From the NCBI GenBank assembly GCA_041395205.1, contig JAWLAZ010000002.1, positions 372,001 to 436,000 on the forward strand: 64,000 nt of DNA. Reading direction: 5' to 3'. Position numbers and translations under genes: made by a program. Of this stretch, positions 61,051 to 64,000 are shown in pieces. Source of the DNA: JAHEFU01 sp041395205. GTDB taxonomy: Bacteria > 4484-113 > JAFGCY01. Position 1 is the stretch's first letter, and each line of letters opens with the position of its first letter. The notes under the pieces were generated by a model. That model did no database searches and was not told the origin of the DNA. It saw only the letters and a program-made list of their open reading frames with translations.

Positions 61051-64000
61051 TCAGGGATCAATGATGTAGATCGTGAAGAACTCGACGTAGCAGAAGGGTG
61101 CCACGTTGATGCTCACATTGAAGCTCGGCTGCCCCTCCGGCAGTGCCGGGTCAGGAATCACCTGGAATGGAGTCGATTCTCCGGGCACGTAGGGTACGAC
61201 CGGGAAGGCGGCCCCGCCGATCGGCATGAAGGGGTCGGGCTCAAAGTAGTTGATGAAACCCGGAATCTCGCCCGGTGCGAAGAAGCCGGACTGGCTGATC
61301 TCGAAGCTGTTGCCGACGACCTTGATCTCGGTCGGCGCATCCAGCACCAGTTCAGTCAGCTGGATGTCAATCCACAGTTCGGTATCCATGGCATCGTTGT
61401 TGTGCATCTGGATCTGCGGACGCGGATTGCTCGGCACATCGTTGTTGGTGCTGAGGAAGAAGCCCGAGGATCCGTTCGTTGTCGAATCATGCACCGTGAA
61501 CGGCACGCTGCCGATCTTCTCCATCGTCACGCTGTCCAGCAGGTCCACGCTGCCGGTAGTTCCATCAGGGAGCTTGACCGGGGGATCCAGCGGTCCCGGG
61601 AATGAGCTGGGATCCATGAGGAATGTCGGGATGTCGATGCACCAGATCCAGAATCCGCCAACCGGCCATTCATCTCCGGGCGAGCCGTCGTTGCCATCCA
61701 GCTGGCTTACATTCGCGCCGCTGGCACTGGCCGTACCGCCGAGCCCGCCGGCTCCGACGGGGAAGCCGTCACCGCCGTTTCCTCCATCGCCGCCGAGCGC
61801 ATCGCCATCGCCGTCATTGCCTGCAGTTGCCAGGCCGGTCACATCGCCCTTCAGGCCGCCGTCAGCAGTGGCATCTCCGCCATCACCGCCATTGCCTGCC
61901 TGGGCCTTGAAGCAGGGAGCACCATCTCCGCCGTCTCCGCCAGTGGCGAAGGCATCGCCACCCGTACCGGACTCCGCGCCGTTGTTGGTGCCGGTGAAGC
62001 CGCTGCCGGCGGTGTAGTTGGCAAGGCCGCCCTTGCCACCCGTGGCGGTAGCTTCGCCACCATCACCAGCCGTCATGCAGCAGGTATCATTGCCGCCGTT
62101 GCCGCCGGTCGCATCCGCGATGCCACCGTCACCACCGAAGGCCTTGCCGAGCGTGATGCTGGCCCCGCCGAAGACGTTGCCGCGCACGCTCATGCCCCAC
62201 AGCGGTACATCGCCGCCCTTGCCACCAGTGGCCGTGGCATCACAGCCGTCCGTGGCCGGGCATCCGTCCATGCCGTTGCCACCCGTGGCCGTGGCCGTGC
62301 CACCGTTGCCGCCCCAGCCGGGATTCATGGTGAAGCCGTTGTTGATGCGGATCAGGTTGCCGGCCGTGATGCGGTACTTGTTGTTGGGCTTGCCGCCGTT
62401 GCCGCCGATGGCGGTTGCCTGCGGGCAGCAGGCCAGGGCGTTGGCATCACCGCCCTCGCCGCCGCTGCCCAGCGTGATCGTGGCATTGTCGAAGGTGATC
62501 GCCTTGCTGGCATGCATGCGCAGCATGAAGCGGTTGTCCTCGCCGTCCTCACCGGTTGCCATGTTGCAGTTGGTGACATTCGCACCGTCGCGGCCGTCCG
62601 GACCCGAGATGTTCCAGTCCGTGGCCTTGATCTGGCCCCGACGCTGGTAAACCCTCAGGATCACGCGCTTGACGTGGTTGGGCTGCACGGGGACCTTGCC
62701 CCAGTTCTTCCTGAGATGCCAGGTCCAGTAGGGACCGTAGTACTTGACGTGGTTGCTCGCGCCACGGCTGACGCTGCTGACTCCGTTGGCCCCGGCCTCC
62801 TCAAGTGGCATGAAGGTGAAGTCGAATTCGTCGAAGGCACCATTGACGATGTCGTCCTCGGCCTGCTCCGGGGTGATCAGGTCATCCTCATCACTGACGA
62901 TCAGCAGGTTGCCGTTCACGTCAAACGGGTCGCCGTCGAAGTCGGCATTGCCCTCGGCCACGATCTTCACGGACTTCGCATCATCCGCGGGGACCGCCGG
63001 CTCGTCCGGCAGCTCCTGTACGATCTGGCCGGTCACGAGGATGTCGCCCTTGACGATGATGCAGATGTCGGTGTCGCCGCCGTGCAGCGTACCCGCGATG
63101 GTCAGATCACCGTTGACGGTCAGCACAGCGTCATTGCTGAACTCAACCGTGTTGCCATCACCGATTGTCGCCGGCCCTTCGATGCTCAGATCAGCATCGA
63201 TCGTCCCCGGCAGCTCCTGGCTGGCATGCGGCGTGCCGCTCAGCATCACGGTGTTCTCCTCGGCGTTGGCCGGGTCGGCACCATCACGCACGCGGACCGC
63301 GAAGGCGTACTCCGTTTCGTTCGTGAGTCCCGTGACCACGAGGCTCTGCTCGCTGCCGGCATTCTCGTCGTCCTTGGCCAGTCCGCTGACCTCCATCGTC
63401 TGGGCAGTGCCGAAATCCACGGTACTGCCTTCATTCCAGTAGACGGTGTAGGTACCCGGCCAGCTCTGCAGGTCGTCGGCCTCATACCAGTTGACGCGCA
63501 TGCTCCCGTCACCGGGAACCACACTCATCACACCGGCATCTTCCGGTGCTCCTCCGACCCAGAACGGCGGGGAGTTGTCCGCGGCTCCGGCACCTGCCAT
63601 GTTCGAACTGATGCCTTCGGTTGATTCACTCACAGGACGCAGCCAGAAGCTCTCCGCTCCGCTGCCGCTGATGGAGGCAAGCGTGGCTTCATAGCGGGCC
63701 CGGAACTGAGCCTTGCTCGCACCTGTATCATCGCCGACGTCGATGCTGCCGAGCGCAGTCGCAGCTCCGTTGCCAGCTTCCGGATCCGCCGGATAGTCCG
63801 ACGCGTCCCCGCCATACAGGGTCCAGCTTTCGATGCGGTTGCCGAAGTTGACACCGATCGGGGTGATGTCAGCCAGTGTGATCAGGCCGTTGGAATCGCC
63901 ATCCACAACTGACAGCGCACTGTCGAAGGGATAGCTCGAACCGTCCGCCGGCGCGGCGTTGAAGTTCACGCCAAGCGGTGTGATGTCGGCAATCCCGACT
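61051..64000 (-). CDS. large surface protein with dockerin-like repeats, FN3 and a glycine-rich repeat region (5' end outside window)
   Basis: At least 983 residues; the frame stays open to the window edge, so the true start and N-terminus are missing. At the visible N-terminal end are two dockerin-like units (IADITPLGVNF and DGDSNGLITLADITPIGVNFG), about 35 residues apart, with Ca-binding DxDxxG geometry. Then an FN3-like domain (SMRVNWYEADDLQSWPGTYT), a beta-strand-rich repetitive region (DGNTVEFSNDAVLTVNGDLT), and a long glycine-rich array of ATGGxGG units (for example GGNGGTATATGGNGMDG) over about 230 residues, resembling PE_PGRS-type repeats. Its C-terminal 250 residues are unassigned. 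Terminated by a strong hairpin. Probably an extracellular adhesin or scaffold. Confidence 0.87.
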   Translation of the reverse strand, partial: VGIADITPLGVNFNAAPADGSSYPFDSALSVVDGDSNGLITLADITPIGVNFGNRIESWTLYGGDASDYPADPEAGNGAATALGSIDVGDDTGASKAQFRARYEATLASISGSGAESFWLRPVSESTEGISSNMAGAGAADNSPPFWVGGAPEDAGVMSVVPGDGSMRVNWYEADDLQSWPGTYTVYWNEGSTVDFGTAQTMEVSGLAKDDENAGSEQSLVVTGLTNETEYAFAVRVRDGADPANAEENTVMLSGTPHASQELPGTIDADLSIEGPATIGDGNTVEFSNDAVLTVNGDLTIAGTLHGGDTDICIIVKGDILVTGQIVQELPDEPAVPADDAKSVKIVAEGNADFDGDPFDVNGNLLIVSDEDDLITPEQAEDDIVNGAFDEFDFTFMPLEEAGANGVSSVSRGASNHVKYYGPYWTWHLRKNWGKVPVQPNHVKRVILRVYQRRGQIKATDWNISGPDGRDGANVTNCNMATGEDGEDNRFMLRMHASKAITFDNATITLGSGGEGGDANALACCPQATAIGGNGGKPNNKYRITAGNLIRINNGFTMNPGWGGNGGTATATGGNGMDGCPATDGCDATATGGKGGDVPLWGMSVRGNVFGGASITLGKAFGGDGGIADATGGNGGNDTCCMTAGDGGEATATGGKGGLANYTAGSGFTGTNNGAESGTGGDAFATGGDGGDGAPCFKAQAGNGGDGGDATADGGLKGDVTGLATAGNDGDGDALGGDGGNGGDGFPVGAGGLGGTASASGANVSQLDGNDGSPGDEWPVGGFWIWCIDIPTFLMDPSSFPGPLDPPVKLPDGTTGSVDLLDSVTMEKIGSVPFTVHDSTTNGSSGFFLSTNNDVPSNPRPQIQMHNNDAMDTELWIDIQLTELVLDAPTEIKVVGNSFEISQSGFFAPGEIPGFINYFEPDPFMPIGGAAFPVVPYVPGESTPFQVIPDPALPEGQPSFNVSINVAPFCYVEFFTIYIIDP

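Noticed and set aside
61600..62500. Short tandem units that looked at first like a CRISPR or satellite
   Set aside because: The repeats are in-frame glycine-codon units (ATGGxGG) of a coding region, with no constant repeats and unique spacers.
62512..63624. Open frames antisense to the glycine-rich protein
   Set aside because: They arise from repeats in the minus-strand gene and lack any family feature.

Overview
The window is about 60% GC and is densely packed chromosomal DNA from a diderm (Gram-negative-type) flagellated bacterium. Evidence for this is a flagellar rod, P-ring and L-ring gene cluster, many lipoprotein signal peptides (11 genes with a clear lipobox), an RND efflux pump and a carboxylesterase with an export signal. 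I see no insertion sequence, prophage, CRISPR array or rRNA operon. The phylum cannot be named from the sequence alone. The secreted proteins (TIG, FN3, dockerin-like, CarboxypepD-like and c-haem modules) resemble those of poorly cultured environmental lineages. Searching HisS, LysS and FlgI would settle it.

Layout: a split CHAD-domain pair (1-928); lysS and cheR on the minus strand; the flgFGAHI operon (3899-8351) closed by a terminator; mpg, an unknown lipoprotein and a hybrid histidine kinase (8481-12005); an AhpD-like gene and an indolepyruvate:ferredoxin oxidoreductase operon (12002-14979); mutM with rubredoxin; a cytochrome b5/DUF2231-like membrane protein; then four tandem minus-strand lipoproteins, each ending in a CxxCH c-haem domain (16955-21983). 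Next come housekeeping genes (hisS, CCA-adding enzyme, recX, cinA), a 957-residue SIR2-TPR protein, rsmD, a methyltransferase, tRNA-Ser(GGA), rimK with a RimB-like protease, and an RND pump with its adaptor.

The last third is rich in cell-surface modules. It has a PKD/FN3 lipoprotein and a carboxylesterase, then a minus-strand operon of a cohesin-like lipoprotein, a frameshifted M6 metalloprotease and two TIG lipoproteins, one ending in a dockerin-like repeat. After these come a cupin, an S9 peptidase, acs, a TPR protein, a degenerate HD-GYP protein, an FmdB-type zinc ribbon, a CarboxypepD-like lipoprotein and a large glycine-rich protein that runs off the window.

The most novel-looking signals are: (1) the four-gene haem-lipoprotein array, whose members share an undescribed-looking N-terminal domain also found in two non-haem lipoproteins elsewhere in the window, and whose beta-sandwich spacers vary from 0 to 3; (2) a cohesin-like/M6/TIG/dockerin-like operon; (3) a SIR2-TPR protein; and (4) a recurrent -10-like hexamer only 5-7 nt upstream of start codons, suggesting leaderless mRNAs.
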